A DNA stretch of 64,000 nucleotides from Vishniacozyma victoriae (GCA_017654735.1 JADPYG010000093.1:1-64000), one strand, 5' to 3'; positions 32,702-44,875 are shown, numbered from the stretch's first letter. Translations and numbers: made by a program. Notes: generated by a model from the letters alone, not told the origin.

Positions 32702-34113
32702 ATGACTCAAGAAACGCCGATTCTCCCTCGGAGAGAACGTGAGTATCGCCTAGCATCTCTGCTACATCTGGCTGACGGGTAGTATCGCTTCATGAGCGAT
32801 ACTCAATCTGCCGCCGGAACTGCGGTTTCCCAATCCCAAATACTGTTCTAATCACCTACGCACACGATGCTCTCCCATCAATCGTCCACCTCTCAGAGCG
32901 AATCAATGACCTCCTCTCTCGAATCCCATTACTCGGCGCCGAAATCAGGGAAAGTCGAACACGAAGCCCCTACTTTTCACCGAAATCATGGACATCTCGA
33001 GATGTCATCCATGAAGAACAGATAGATGGATCGAACAGGGATCAGGTATTACGTCTCGCGATCCGCAGGATTGAAGAAGAGGATGAGGATCAACCATTAT
33101 GGCATGTTATCCGATACGTTGCTCAGAGCGGGAAAGCCTACCTCGCTGTCTCGGCCCAACATGAGCTCATGGACGGTCAAGGCTTGATGCGTCTCGCTCA
33201 GGCAATCACTACCGATGACATTTCACATATACCAACCGAAGTATTCGATACAAAACTCGGCATGGATGGGGCGGACTATAAACCCTCGATCGGATTCCTT
33301 CTTCCTATCATATATGGAGAGAAAATCATCCCGCTTTTACCTACTTGGTTATCATCTTACCTCCGCCCTTCGACATGGCCACCGACTATCGATAAACACC
33401 CAAGTACAGCCCCATGGGAATTCTCAATATTCACCCACCCCCCTCAGACTATCAAAGATGTGAGCAAGAAAGGCAAGGAAGCAGGGGTAAACACCCTTCA
33501 TCCAATTTTGAAAGTCGCATATCTCCAAGCGATGCGAGAGGTTTACGGCTCCGCCTCACCGAATGCGGTGTTTATAGGCGAATCACCTCGGAGTGAACGG
33601 TCTGATGATCCTGCTGAAGATCATTCGTACCTCGCAGGAAATTACGTATCGGCTGCCAGCTGGACACTACCACAATCAGGGGAATTTTGGGAATGGTGTC
33701 AATCCTACTCGACCTACCTCGCGACTTCCGGTATATCAGAGGGCAGGCAGGCGATCGGCTTACTAGCCTACCTTCCTGATCCCCCTTCATTCACCTCAGA
33801 CGATAAAAGACGGGCAACAGGATGGGAAGACGATTACCTCACCAAATTCGAAGCCGGTCAAAACACTTATGGACAATCCCTCTCTTTCTCCAACCTTGGA
33901 AGGGTATCGCTAGGAGATATGGGAGGAGCTGAGGATCTGGTATGGGGATTCCCAGGGAGTCCGTTTGCCCCACCGCTTAGTGTTGCTCTTGTTGGACATG
34001 AGGGAGGGTTGAGAGTCTATACCACTTGGAGAGAGGAGTGTCCCGTGACTAGGGAGAGTGCGAGGGAAGTCGAGCTCGCTTTCAAGAAGATCTTGGAGGA
34101 GCATGGGAGGTAG
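32702..34113 (+). CDS. AATase/condensation-type acyltransferase-like protein
   Basis: A first exon MTQETPILPRRE joins across an intron (donor GTGAGT, CTGACGGGTAG acceptor) to SLHERYSICRRNCGFP, then runs open to the stop at 34111-34113. The motif HELMDGQG near 33160 fits the H-x3-D-G active site of CoA-dependent acyltransferases of the alcohol acetyltransferase/condensation superfamily. The first His of the double-His form is Gln here (AQHELMDG). About 460 residues, a usual length for fungal AATase-like proteins. It could be an alcohol, amino-group or secondary-metabolite acyltransferase; substrate not deducible. A degraded copy of its 3' end lies just downstream. Confidence 0.75.
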
Positions 34114-34169
34114 GTTTCTAGTAAGCAGTGGTCGACGCAACAGTACGCAGTGGTCGGCGCCACACTCGG

Positions 34170-34319
34170 TCGGACATGAGGGTGGGTTGAGGGTTGATAG
34201 CACTTGGAGAGAGGGGTGTCCTGTTACCAGGGAGAGTGCGGAGGAGGTCGAGCTGGCTTTCACCAGGATTCTGGAGGAACATGGGAAGTAGGTTTCTAGT
34301 AAGCAGTGGTCGACGCAAC
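34170..34319 (+). pseudogene. Diverged tandem copy of the acyltransferase 3' end
   Basis: Sequence from about 33992 to 34141 (last 40 codons, stop and 28 bases of 3' flank) recurs at 34170-34319, offset by 178 bp. The copy still reads GHEGGLRVDSTWREGCPVTR and ends LEEHGK-stop, versus GHEGGLRVYTTWREECPVTR and LEEHGR-stop in the gene. The 3' flank GTAAGCAGTGGTCGACGCAAC is shared. Several substitutions are conservative or silent. The upstream gene stop prevents read-through, and there is no own start. Confidence 0.88.
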
Positions 34320-34436
34320 ACTCGCAATCAGTCATATAACGAGATAGATCAGTAGAATTAGACAGACTTATAATAAGTAAACCCCCACCTTATAATCGGG
34401 TTCGTATCGGCAATGCATAAATGAATGGTTCGTACT

Positions 34437-35537
34437 CTACCTCCTCCCTCCCGTCTTCTCCTTCATAGCACTCTGCATTCTCAACCTCCGTCCCTCTTGC
34501 CCAGCGATTGAGAGGGTACTCAATATTAGATCGGCAGTACGTACGCTCTACCCAATCAGCCCTCTTCCCTAAATGTAAAGATTGGGAAAGGAAACTCACC
34601 TCCATGTTTGCTGGAATCGGGTAGGTGACGAGTCTTGGATCGATATCTGAGTCGACTATTCCGACTGTTGGGATGTTTTTAAGAGTACATTCCCTAATAG
34701 CACTCAAGTTTTCAGATGGGTTGAGGAAAACGACAATATCGGGAACATATGATCCTTCTCTAATGGGTTCCACTCCAAAGCTATCATCAGCACCTCTCCT
34801 CATCAAACTTGAATAGCACGTACAAAGTCTCAGAGTTGGTCAATGTACCAGGTAACCAATCGTTAACCACAAATCCATTATCCCCCAATCTCGTTTTAGC
34901 CTTTTCCAAAATCCGCTCATGAGCCCTCCTAGTCCCCACCACCAGGATAACACCATCCGCCTTGACCACTTCCCTGATCATACTCGCTGTCCTCCTTAAA
35001 ATGGGTAAAGTCTGATCTAGGTCGATGATAGAAATTCCGGATCGATTGCCATATACGTAAGGAGTGTAGAATGGGTTCAAGAGGGATGTGGAATGTCCGA
35101 GGGCTGCTCCTGATGCTAAGAGGGTCGAGAGGGAGGTTTCGATAGGTGATCGCTGAGGCACCTGGTGTGTTGGAGGAAGGTAGAGTGGTATTGATGAATC
35201 TATCATCAGTCTCCCACCTCTCGAGTAAAGCATCAGACATACTCTGGAATTCCTTGCTTTTACGCCAGTTCCTCGCATCCTGCATATTCCTCTTCCAAGC
35301 TTCCTGTACACTCTCTCCAGGTCGCTGGGTATATCGTGTTGTAGGCTCATTGGCTAATTTGGAGCTAGATGCCTCGGAGTTTTGAGCGGAAAGTTCACTT
35401 CGATTTTGAGTCGTAGATCCTAATGTACGGGATGACCCGGGTACTGAGTGTCAGCTAGGTGTACAAACAATCAGCAACCAGGACAGCCTACCTGAGCAAC
35501 GTGCTGCTGTGCGCGCTAGGGATGTTCTGAGCGACAT
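34437..35537 (-). CDS. MRP4: Mitochondrial small-subunit ribosomal protein uS2m
   Basis: Component of the mitochondrial 37S subunit. The start MSLRTSLARTAARCS resembles a presequence. Exons continue EPTTRYTQRPGESVQEAWKR, then, across an intron (GTATGT to CTGATGATAG), FQNSSIPLYLPPTHQVPQ. The uS2 core follows: LASGAALGHSTSLLNPF, GISIIDLDQTLPILRRTAS, DGVILVVGTRRAHE, PDIVVFLNPSENLSAIREC, IPTVGIVDSDIDPRLVTYPI. Two further introns join to PANMESVRTADLILSTLSIA and the stop at 34437-34439. The splice reconstruction turns discontinuous frames into a complete uS2 protein, which supports the joins. Confidence 0.88.
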
Positions 35538-35875
35538 GGTGAATAATGAATAGACTGATTAAAGTGCTGTTCATGCTCAAATGCAAGTTGTCCATTTCAT
35601 CGAAATTTAGATCCCGTCTGTGGTATACGATAACACCCAATACAAAGACAAGCAGGCAATTACAAACGCAATAGAGACAGATCAGCAGACACGCAAATGC
35701 AACGGAGAAGCAGCGATCGAGGCCATCTATGAGAATCGTGATCCAGGGAAGACAGTCTCCAGACTCCCGCGAATCCAAATCAGCAAACGGTCGTATCCCA
35801 GGCCACACGACCAACAGCGTGAAGCAGATGATCCATCATACACGGCAGCCCTATGCCCATACTATGCTAAATCGT
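35538..35875. other. Intergenic spacer between two ribosomal protein genes
   Basis: About 340 bp between the uS2m start and the uL22 stop; both genes run leftward. It should hold the uL22 terminator and the uS2m promoter. No gene or repeat seen. Confidence 0.4.
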
Positions 35876-36733
35876 CTATGCCTCAATGGCGGCAACCTTC
35901 TTTGCCTTCCTGGTAGATCCAGAAACGTCCAAGTCCTTCGATCGGGCAACTTCAGCAGTGGGGGTCGAGAGGAAGATCTCGACGTGACAAGGGTGACCCT
36001 GGTAGGGGTTGCTGTTTGTCAGCTACGACTCATGTTCTCCGATAGAGATAAACACACATTCGACCGTGAGCTCGGTAAGTCCTCCTCCTGGTCTTTGGGG
36101 CCTGGTTGACGACAATGTTTCGGATGACGAGCTCATCAACAGCGAGGTCCTTGGCGTCGGCGTTGGACTCGGCGTTCTTCAACAATCGGGTGATGAATCG
36201 GACAGACTTCTCGGGCCATCGTCCTGGACGTTAGTGATGTTCCTTGAATTCCCATTTCCCATTTCCAGCTCCATTCCATCTCCCTCCCAAAAGAACAAAT
36301 AAAACCCACCCTTGGTCTCCTTGAAGGCCTTAGCCTGGCTAGCTCGACCAATGGATCCGTTGAAACGTCGGAAAGGAACGACCTGCTTGTGCTCGACAAC
36401 GTCGGAAAGGTAGGTGTAGGCCTTCTTGACGTTCATGCCTATATTCCATTAACTCCTTGATTCCCTCTATGCTTCAATCCATTACTCACCACTGAGGACG
36501 GCAGCGACCTCACGCATGTTCTTGAAATGCGTTCGGAGGTACTCGCCTCGAGCCTGAGCGACTATATGGTCAGTTCATGTGTTCCTTGTTTCCCTCCTAT
36601 CTCTCTCTCCGTATCCAAATTAGACATACACTTTTCGGGGTTGGCGGCCGTGATGTGTTGGGAGGCGTATCGGACCTGTACATTAGTCTACTGCTACTTG
36701 CTATAGGTTGGTATAGGCATAGCTACTCACCAT
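35876..36733 (-). CDS. RPL17: 60S ribosomal protein uL22 (L17)
   Basis: Cytosolic large-subunit protein near the exit tunnel. The start codon is immediately followed by an intron (ATG then GTGAGT), joining to [15 protein letters not shown]. The next exon reads [20 protein letters not shown], then [80 protein letters not shown] and [10 protein letters not shown], ending in a basic Ala/Lys tail. At least five introns, several longer than the window average (up to about 85 nt). The match to the L17 core is nearly gap-free. Introns could host a snoRNA, but I see no clear box C/D pair. Confidence 0.95.
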
Positions 36734-37758
36734 TGCGACGGATTAAAGTGTATGGATGAAGGAAACGAGTCTCTGTGCTGTTAGCATCAATTTCCCTTCC
36801 TCCTACTGCCACAAAAGACACGGAATCAATTGTACTACTACACCACCCAGCGGAGTTTCTCGGCGTTTACTCAGATCAATGTGGCACTTAACCCCCTTTT
36901 GCACCTACCGTAGATGCATAGCATGCCCTGTACCAAGCATATCCTAGGTTATATAATCATGCATATGTCAAGTCGCCGGCATACATGTCCACTCAGATAT
37001 CTCTCAGCTCACAGAGTCCACTGCTTACACTAGAGAGCGGTGACCCGCTCAGTGGTTGAGAACGCTCTCTCCTTGCGAGTCGGTACCGCTGTCCTGCTCA
37101 ATCCCCTTGACGGGCCTGGGCGAGCCTCCTAACATAGCTGTGAGCTGTACCTATACTCATATATTCGTATCCGTGTTTGCGAGTCGATCTGATACCTCCC
37201 AAGTGCACCTCTTCACAAGAAAAAATCATTCATGCATTTTGGCGTCATCTTACCTCATGCTGTCAAGGTTTATTACAAAAGTCTATCCTAGAGTACAAAT
37301 GGCCTACTGTGTTGGCCTAATTCTTATGGGTCGTAACATCTTGTTGATACAGTTCGTTGTGGAGAAAATGGAAACATGAGCGTGTGGTCCGCGTCATAAT
37401 TGACAGCGGGGACACTACAAGTCGAGGCTTCTTCGAGAGTGTTGAGATGATCGAGGGGCTGACACAAGGTGAGTCGGTACTGCGACATACAAGACTATAT
37501 CGTAGGACGCCATATCGAGGACGATAGAGAAGACAGATAGGTAGAGATTGGTATTCGCGCTTGATGGCGTGGCGGGCAGGAGGCTGGATCACCTCCTACC
37601 AGCGTTCTGAGACTGGGCTTCGAGTGACTGTGGTTCATCGCCATTCATAGTCCGAGGAGATCGAATGAGGGTAGAGTGCGGGTACATGATGAGATGAGGT
37701 GAGGTGGATTCGATTTGTGGAATTACATTTAATGAGAGAGGAAGAAGGTGGAAGGGTA
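36734..37758. other. One-kilobase intergenic gap with a hairpin near 37580
   Basis: About 1 kb between the uL22 start and the EAF6 stop. It must hold the uL22 promoter. Open frames (37056-37379, 37317-37592) have no domains. The clearest structure is an inverted repeat at about 37580-37597 (AGGAGG, eight bases, CCTCCT). A transcribed noncoding RNA is possible but unsupported. Confidence 0.4.
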
Positions 37759-38202
37759 TCAAAGGGGCTATGATCAGTCCAATCCTAATAACACCTTCTG
37801 TAGAGTGACATACGTCCCGATAAGTAGCACTGGAACCACTAAATAATCTATCGGCCTCTGTGACCTCGATCCTCTTTTTATTAATGTTCGAATTGGGTGG
37901 TTTTAGGTAATTGTCGAATCCCTGTCCTATCAGCTCTCAAGTCCTCATGAGGCCGTGCCTGCTCACCTTGATGATATTACCTCCCGAGTGAGCTGTATCA
38001 TCTAAGTAGCTTCCCTCGAATCTATAGATTGATTCTTCAATATGAGCCTGTACATTAGATTAAACCTGGTGATGGAATGGCGAGCAGGTGAACCTACGAG
38101 TTGACTATCAATAGCGTTCTTCTTCTTCTTTGCTGCTTCAATCTCTTGTATAGCAGCTGCTTGAGCTTGCTTAGCATCTGCTGGCGGTCCTGACTGACTC
38201 AT
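37759..38202 (-). CDS. EAF6: NuA4 histone acetyltransferase subunit Eaf6
   Basis: Small coiled-coil subunit of NuA4/MOZ-type acetyltransferase complexes in the nucleus. Joined exons give MSQSGPPADAKQAQAAAIQE, IEAAKKKKNAIDSQL, HIEESIYRFEGSYLDDT, HSGGNIIKGFDNYLKPP and a C-terminus EADRLFSGSSATYRDPL. The signature of the family is the GNIIKGFD(N)YL stretch preceded by IE-x2-IY-x2-E-x2-YL, all present. The GGN to KGFD join crosses an intron whose acceptor could be CAG before GGATTC; this choice restores the conserved motif. About 110 residues, normal for fungal Eaf6. The gene runs in tandem with the WBP4-like gene upstream. Confidence 0.88.
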
Positions 38203-38377
38203 CGCGTGAGAAGTTGCTCTTGAATATGAAAGATGGAATGAGAAGGCAGAGGATAGTTGATTGTTGACGCGTCGACGGACATCTCCGGTTGAAAGAGCAA
38301 GAAGGGTCATCGATGGGATCAACGAGTACAGTATGATGCAGATATGCTGTAGGTCGCTATGCTTAGAACTACATGTA

Positions 38378-39594
38378 CTACTTCTTCCGAGAACTAGGTG
38401 GCGGACGACGTTTCTTGAACAATCCTCCCGATGCCCCCTCTGCACCACCAGCTTCTACCGGCGCCTTCTCACCCTCCACTTCGGGCACCACTGGCTTCAC
38501 ATCCTGAACCCCCGCCTTGTCCAGATCAAACTTCGTCTCCTCCATCACCGGTATACTCGCGGCACCCATCAGGCTCTCTTCCGTAGGCGGTAATGTACTC
38601 GTCGATGCTCCGGCCCCATTCTCCACCTTGACCCACCCCCCTCCTGACTGATATACCATATCCTTCTTTCCTTCCACCTCCGCGACAGGGTTCAACTCAA
38701 TCTTGCCGCTCCACCCTTCCCTATCTAATGCCCCAGCCCTCCCATCCAGTTCTTCTGTAGTAGGTATCACCACAGGTGGAGGTGGAGGTGGCGCTACTTC
38801 TCCTTCCTGTTTCGTCTTCTTTCTCATCTTGAGTATCGCACTCGGATCAAAGTCGTCATCGTCATATGGATCCCTCACTGCCCTCTTTCCACGATGTGCA
38901 AATTTCCACCCTTCCGTCTCCTCCTCTCCATCAGCTCCATGTTCCGTCTTGAGCGATCTCGAGAGGCCGGTAGGTTCAGCCGAAACAGACTCCCATTGCC
39001 CAACTTTCGTTTCTTTATTCTTGAGCATTTGTTCAATCTCGAAGGTCGTGGGTAGTGGTTCATCTTCGTCGACTAGACCTAATTGAGAGGCAGTGGAGTA
39101 GTTGGCGAATTTATCGCCTGATTTTACTGGGCGGCTGACTGCCGAGGAGCCAGCTTTGTGGTTTTGGGTATAGAGTACGGCTTTTCTCGAGGGCCCAGCG
39201 GTACCAGTGTCTTGAGCATGTGCTGCTTCGGCCGCCTGGAAGTCAGCATTCCAACCTCTTGTGGGTTCAATCAGAGGTCAAGCCTGCGACTCGAGAACAT
39301 ACAGCCTCAATCCTAGCCATCTCCTGAGCTTCCTGTTCTTTATCCCTCTTTGCCATACTCCCAGTCTTGTACAGATCCCTAATGAATCTCTCCTTAGCCC
39401 CGATATGTCGTAGACCCGTCTCATGCTGTCTCCTTGACTAGTCATTAGCTTCGATCAATTGAATTGAGAGTGACGTACGGGGGCATCATCTCTGATCCAG
39501 ATACTACAGTATTTGCACCAGTACTGTTTCTTTGATATCCAATATCTGATATCAGCTGTGCTTCTAGAAAGATAGGGTAAGCTCACTCTGTCAT
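38378..39594 (-). CDS. WBP4-like spliceosomal protein with matrin/U1-type zinc finger
   Basis: Early spliceosome-associated factor related to WBP4/FBP21. Exon 1 is eight bases (ATGACAGA). The next exons give YWISKKQYWCKYCSIWIRDD, SRRQHETGLRHIGAKERFIR and DLYKTGSMAKRDKEQEAQEM. The C2H2 U1-type finger is C-x2-C...H-x5-H. A conserved stretch follows (SGDKFANYSTASQLGLVDED), then a disordered Lys/Glu/Pro-rich half with APPPPPPPVVIPT, a polyproline run that could bind WW domains, and a tail GGLFKKRRPPPSSRKK. No WW domains are present, unlike human WBP4. Nuclear location inferred from family and basic clusters. Confidence 0.82.
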
Positions 39595-39740
39595 TGTGAA
39601 TGATGCAATGTAACGAGTCAAGTTGAATATCTCTGTGACCATGAGCAATGTGATATCTAGTATCTAGGCACGGATCAATCAATTGAATCATCCTCCACTC
39701 GACACGTCCTCTCTATCCACTTAATCTCATATATATAAGA

Positions 39741-41173
39741 ATGGTAAGCATAGTCAGCCCACACTAGGCCCATCTGACAAGCAGCACGGAGTCAAGAGAA
39801 CCCGTATCACACCCCAAGCAGCAGAGGCGAAACGTATAAAGGAGCAATCAAAGATTGAAACCTATATCGGTCTCCAGGCAGATGTCCTCGGCAGAGTAAG
39901 CATCCCATCCCCTAGATATAATGTCCTGACAGGGACAGAAGAAAGCCAGAGAATATACTCAAGAGGCTTTAGGCCAGACAACGAGATTACTAGACCTCAA
40001 CCCCGAGTTCTACACAATATGGAATTACAGGCGTAATATTCTCTTGAACGGCTTATTCCCAGACTCGTAAGCCTCCAAATACCTTAATCAATGAAGCTGA
40101 CAACGGAGAGCACCGGAAGAGGTCGTGGGACTACTGAAAAATGAATTGAAATTGACGATGGCGTACCTCCAGATCCACCCTAAAGTGTATTGGATCTGGA
40201 ATCACAGGAAATGGTGTCTTGAGCATGTACCCCTCGGACCAGCTGCTTGCCAGGTCTCAGCCGAAGAAGCGGGCCACGATAAGGAGGATGATGGAGCTGA
40301 GGGAGGGAAGTCGGAGGAGATGACAGAGGGATGGAGGATTGGATTTTGGAAAGGTGAACTAGCAGTAATTGAGGCATTACTAGATGCCGATCCACGTAAT
40401 TGTATGTCCCCTCTCCCCCTCTTTCTTTTCCCATCTCCACCTTACTCCATCATTTGATTACCTCAGAGACACTAACTCCCAGTTCACGCATGGGATTATC
40501 GTCGATACGTACTCTCATCCCTCCCTACTTCATTCACTCCACCCCGAACCCCAGCTCAGGAACTGGCATATACAAGAAAGAAAATCGAGAGCAACTTTAG
40601 TAATTTCTCAGCTTGGCATTGTCGGACCAAAGTGCTTGGTGGGCTATGGGAGGGTTTGGATGTGGAGCGGGTGAATGAGGAGAAGGATCAGGGTGAGTCA
40701 TGATTTTCCTCATCTCGCTACGTGTGCTAATGTCAGAATTCGAGCTGGTGACCCAAGCACTATGGACTGACCCAGGAGATCAATCCGGATGGATATATCA
40801 CAGATGGCTCATTGGAACTAGTGCGTCTCGCTTTCATCCCGTCCCATTATGGGAAGTATCAAGCTAACGCCAAGATCCACCTGATAAAGTTTTAAGAAGA
40901 GAAATCAATTCCATCCGAGAATTACACGATACAGAACCAGATTCGAAATGTGCGTATCCCTCCACTTTCTCATTAGAAATCGGGACCGATCGCTGATATA
41001 CAGGGTGCATGAACGCTCTTGCGAATTACCTGATATTACAATCCAATTTACCCTCCACAGATAAGTTCAAGGGGACGCGGCAAAGGGAAGAGGCTAGATC
41101 ACTATTTGGGCGTTTGGAGGAGATAGATCCAGATAGGAAGGAACGATATATAGATCTTGCTTCTGCTTGTTGA
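39741..41173 (+). CDS. BET4: Rab geranylgeranyltransferase alpha subunit
   Basis: Alpha subunit of GGTase-II, which with Bet2 and Rep prenylates Rab GTPases. The first exon is only ATG; an intron joins it to CAC GGA, restoring MHGVKRTRITPQAAEAKRIK, the conserved MHG start of this family. Prenyltransferase-alpha repeats follow: TTRLLDLNPEFYTIWNYRR, MAYLQIHPKVYWIWNHRKWC, EALLDADPRNFHAWDYRRYV, SNFSAWHCRTKVL, ALWTDPGDQSGWIYHRWLIG. It ends EIDPDRKERYIDLASAC. Seven or so short introns interrupt it. A TATA-like ATATATATAAG lies only about 3 bases before the ATG, so the transcript start is probably unusual or this element is not used. Confidence 0.9.
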
Positions 41174-41299
41174 TGCCCTAGATTCTGCATCTTTTGTATA
41201 CATATGGATATGTCATGATGTAAAAGGTCTAAAGGTACCGTCCCCTCTGCGTTCTGTCCGCGATCCACTCTACGCCCTGGACGGCCTCTGGCCTACGGC

Positions 41300-44200
41300 C
41301 TAGATAGCCTCTGGTTTCCTGCCCATGACCCCCCTGCCGAACGCACCGGCCACAACCCCAAATCCATCTTCAGCCTCATGAACCTCTGCAAGGAACAAAT
41401 CATGTCGATCGGCCAATCTCGTCTGATTACGCCTAACTTCACGAATAATGGAATGTTGGCGTGCGCACAGGACACATTCGGGTTCGGAATCGGATAGACA
41501 TCTGGTCATCAGTTTACCCTTCTGCTGACATTTTGCGGATGAGAGGGAAGACATACCTCTGATGGTAGGAATGCTTGCACATGAAATGAACGCTTGGGAG
41601 GTCCAGTTGCCCACCACAAGCTGCACACCTCGTCACCTGGAATACCTCTGGATGAGAAACATCAGATAATTCAATAATCTGTTTCTCCTTGGAAGTAGTT
41701 TCAGATCGATAACTCTCTATCAAACTCTTGTCCTATTCATCAGCATTCGTCGAACGTTTATCAAGGGACATACCGCAGAAATATCATCTCTCGTATCAAC
41801 AGTCTTTTGTCTCAACCATTCTTTAACGCTTCCCACGCTCGTTACTCCATTTCGACTCATTAATTGAATAATAGCGAGTGGGGGCATGATCCTCTCTTCA
41901 TCGATTACTTGAAGGATGGAGGCTAATTTGTCCGGATGGCGAGATAGGATATCAGGTGATGAACTGAGGTATCGAAGGACGAGGGGGTAAAGGTGTGGAT
42001 TGGTAGGACCATACAAATCGAGATACTTGAGCACCTGAGCCGAAGGTGATATTTCCGAGCTCGAGACGTTCCCACGTTGATCCGTGTCCCTATCCTTATC
42101 CATATAAAACCTTAAAACATCCTCATACATTCCCATAGACTCCCATAATCTCACCAACCCCTCTTTAAAGTCGGCCGAAGAACAGAGGATCAAAGCGTGC
42201 ATAGGATCGTAAGGTAATTCGGTATTCGCAAGCAGACCGAGAGCCTTGTTGGCTGCTTCAGAAGCTGTCGTCGTTCCTTCGGTAGACCGGGTAGAAGTAA
42301 GGTACAGTTCCAGCAGAGTATTCCAAACAGCTCGCTGATCGGCTTTTGTGGGATCATGGTCGTAACTAGGCGGAGCTTCCTCCCTGATTGGGAGAGGAGT
42401 GTCATGAGTCCGAGGAGCAGCATCGACTCGCTGATTCCATAATTCCAATGCGACAGATTCGAGGAAATGGATAAACATGATGGGTTGATCGAGGAAATGG
42501 GCGAAATACTGCTGAGGCGATGGGGGAGTATATGACGGGACTTGCTGGACTGGTTCTTTCTCGGTACCATTCGGTTCTTCTCCATGGCTGACACGGCCAT
42601 TTACCTGGGCCGATTGGGTAGTTGTAGAAGTAGGAGTTTGATTGTCGCCAGTCAAAAAGCCAGTGACCCGGTTATAACCCAGATACGAGAGCATTGCTGG
42701 TCCAGTCCCCGACCCATTTGCCTTCTCCTTCCCATCCCCATTGGCAGGTGAATGAACGTGCGTTGGGGCTTTTCCGAGGTTACCAGAACACAAGTCAATC
42801 AACAGCTCTGTAGCTTCCTCGGGTTGATGTTGAAGTAGAACCCGACCATATCTGACCATATTATCTTGACACTACTCATCAGCTCCTCTAGCTTTTATTT
42901 ACTCACAGCTTCCGGTCCAAGATTCCGAAGATATGCTAGAGCATCATCAAACTGCTGGGCATCTTCAATCTGGATCCTCAGATATTCTTCATGTCTCCCA
43001 TATTTCTTGGCGAGGTATGTAGCATGTTCGTAAAACCCAGCCTGCCGACAGACTCTGATGGCGGTATCGAGATCAAAAGGTAATTCCTCCAAATCGCCAG
43101 ATCTGACTGATTCATTACGGATAAAAGCGTCTAGACGAGGTCGATCTGATGTCTTCGTATAACAATTTAGGAGAAGGGTAGTATGGTCCGGATTTGCTAA
43201 TTGGCGAGAATGAAGTTCTTGTAGATACGTAGTGAGATTGTGTATACGCTGAGCATCCAGGTACTATCGTCAGCTTAGCATGCAAGTTGGGACGCACCTT
43301 TCGAATAACATAACTTGGCTGCAAGTGCCCCAGGGTCTTGACGAATTGGTTCATGGCCCCATCGAAATCGCCTTTTGTATATAGATAATCCCCATAGCGG
43401 CGATGAATATCTGCCACCCCACTCTCCCCGAGACCAGAGGATCGAGCGAGCGAGATTGCAAGTGTATACAAACTCCTTCGATACAGGACTTCGAGCTTTG
43501 CAGATGTTGTATGTTCATCCAAGCGGGACAGCTACTTGTCAGTACGACGTCGCAGCCGGCTGAGAAGCTCGGGCTTACCTTGCCAGCATTCTCTGCTACG
43601 AAAATTCCATTCCATTGACTGAACACGGCCCTGACTCCCTGCTTGTATGTCCCGGAGTAGCTGACTAGCTTGTTCTCCAAATCAAGGACGGTGACTTTGG
43701 CGATATCTGTATCCCCGTTGGATGCGCCAGCTTTCGAAACATAATTGCGTACTGTCGCCGAGGCAGATCCGGCAGATGGGTAGAACGGAGGTGAGGTGAT
43801 GATGAGATTATGGCGAGATACCGATATTGAGCTCTTTGGTCCTGCCCATCAGCGCCTTGCCAGCCGTTGAAAGTTGATGAAAAGGGCCTTACCCTCGTAG
43901 GCATAACATGCACCTCGACCTTCTGCACCGTATACATAAACCGCCTCATCCCTCGCAACGATCATCTCCCGCCTATCCCAATCCATGACTGCACAGCCAA
44001 GCCCACATCCCATCTCATCAATCGTCCTGGCATCCCCACCCTTTGCCGAGGTTGACGCTGCCAACACCCGGTTGGTCGTGACGATAAGTAAACTGATCTG
44101 ACCGGCCGTCTTTTCATTCTCTGGTGCCCTGGATGCAGTGGTAGTTGATGTGGGTTCACGGAACCCCAGTCCTGTGATTGGTTCCGGAGATTCGTGGACT

Positions 44201-44875
44201 ACTCGAGCACGAGGTAAGGATGTCAGGGCGGTGGGCGATGTAGTGAGCGATTGAAGTAGATGTCGATAAAGTAGGACTGTTCCATCTCCCAATCCAATGG
44301 CCAAGTGTGAAAGATTAGTCGTAATTGCCATGCAAGAGACCTTTCATCAGATGACCCACTAATAACCTGAGTGGGTACTCACAGGATGAGGCCTTTGACC
44401 ATGTTGTATCCTAACATTCCGCATCAACACCGGTCCACCTTTCTTCTTATCGTCCCTAGTCAAATCCCAGACTTTCAATACAGGCCATCTACTCCCTTCC
44501 TCCTCTCCTATACCGACCAGAATACCTCCGGCTTCCTCAAGAGCGATGGCCCTTCCATTAGATTCCCAAGCGGTGAACGAACGCTCGGTCGCGAAATGAC
44601 GATCTACAAATGATATGGTCGAACCTGAGGAGACAATCACTGCGGCCGGGAGTGGAGAGAGGGAAGAGGTCGGACATATGACTGCTGAAGGGTGAAGGTC
44701 CTGTTTATTAGTTGAAGCTGTATAGGAGACATACCCTAAGGACTCGTGGGGAGGATGCCAAGTCTTGAGCATCCTTGACTTCTTCTACGTCAAAGAAGTT
44801 GAATTGCCTCCATTGGGGCGCTGCCATCTGAGCTCCTGCAGCTGCTGAGGACGGTCCAGCTATGGATGGCGGCAT
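41300..44875 (-). CDS. VPS11: Vacuolar sorting protein Vps11 (CORVET/HOPS core, RING-H2)
   Basis: Class C Vps core subunit that tethers endosomes and vacuoles. The start is MPPSIAGPSSAAAGAQMAAP, then WRQFNFFDVEEVKD. An N-terminal beta-propeller spans to about 43680 (AITTNLSHLAIGLGDGTVLL, RREMIVARDEAVYVYG). An alpha-solenoid follows (LYRRSLYTLAISLARSSGLG, YGDYLYTKGDFDGAMNQFVK, FYEHATYLAKKYGRHEEYLR). The C-terminal RING reads CAACGGQLDLPSVHFMC, HSYHQRCL and CVLC. Residues after the RING (to RKPEAI) are an unconserved tail. The stop lies 127 bp from that of BET4, convergent. Confidence 0.92.

Noticed and set aside
35876..36733. snoRNA hosted in uL22 introns
   Set aside because: Considered because some introns are longer than average, but I found no box C (RTGATGA) and D (CTGA) pair with suitable terminal stems.
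37040..37125. tRNA-like stretch (GCTCAGTGGTTGAGAACG with a distant TGCTCAATCCCC)
   Set aside because: It resembles A and B boxes, but I could not fold a proper acceptor stem or anticodon arm, and the B box lacks the GTTCGA core.
37581..37597. Match to the 3' end of bacterial 16S rRNA (GGCTGGATCACCTCCT)
   Set aside because: Only this short stretch matches; the upstream sequence is unrelated to 16S, and the segment is explained by a local hairpin.
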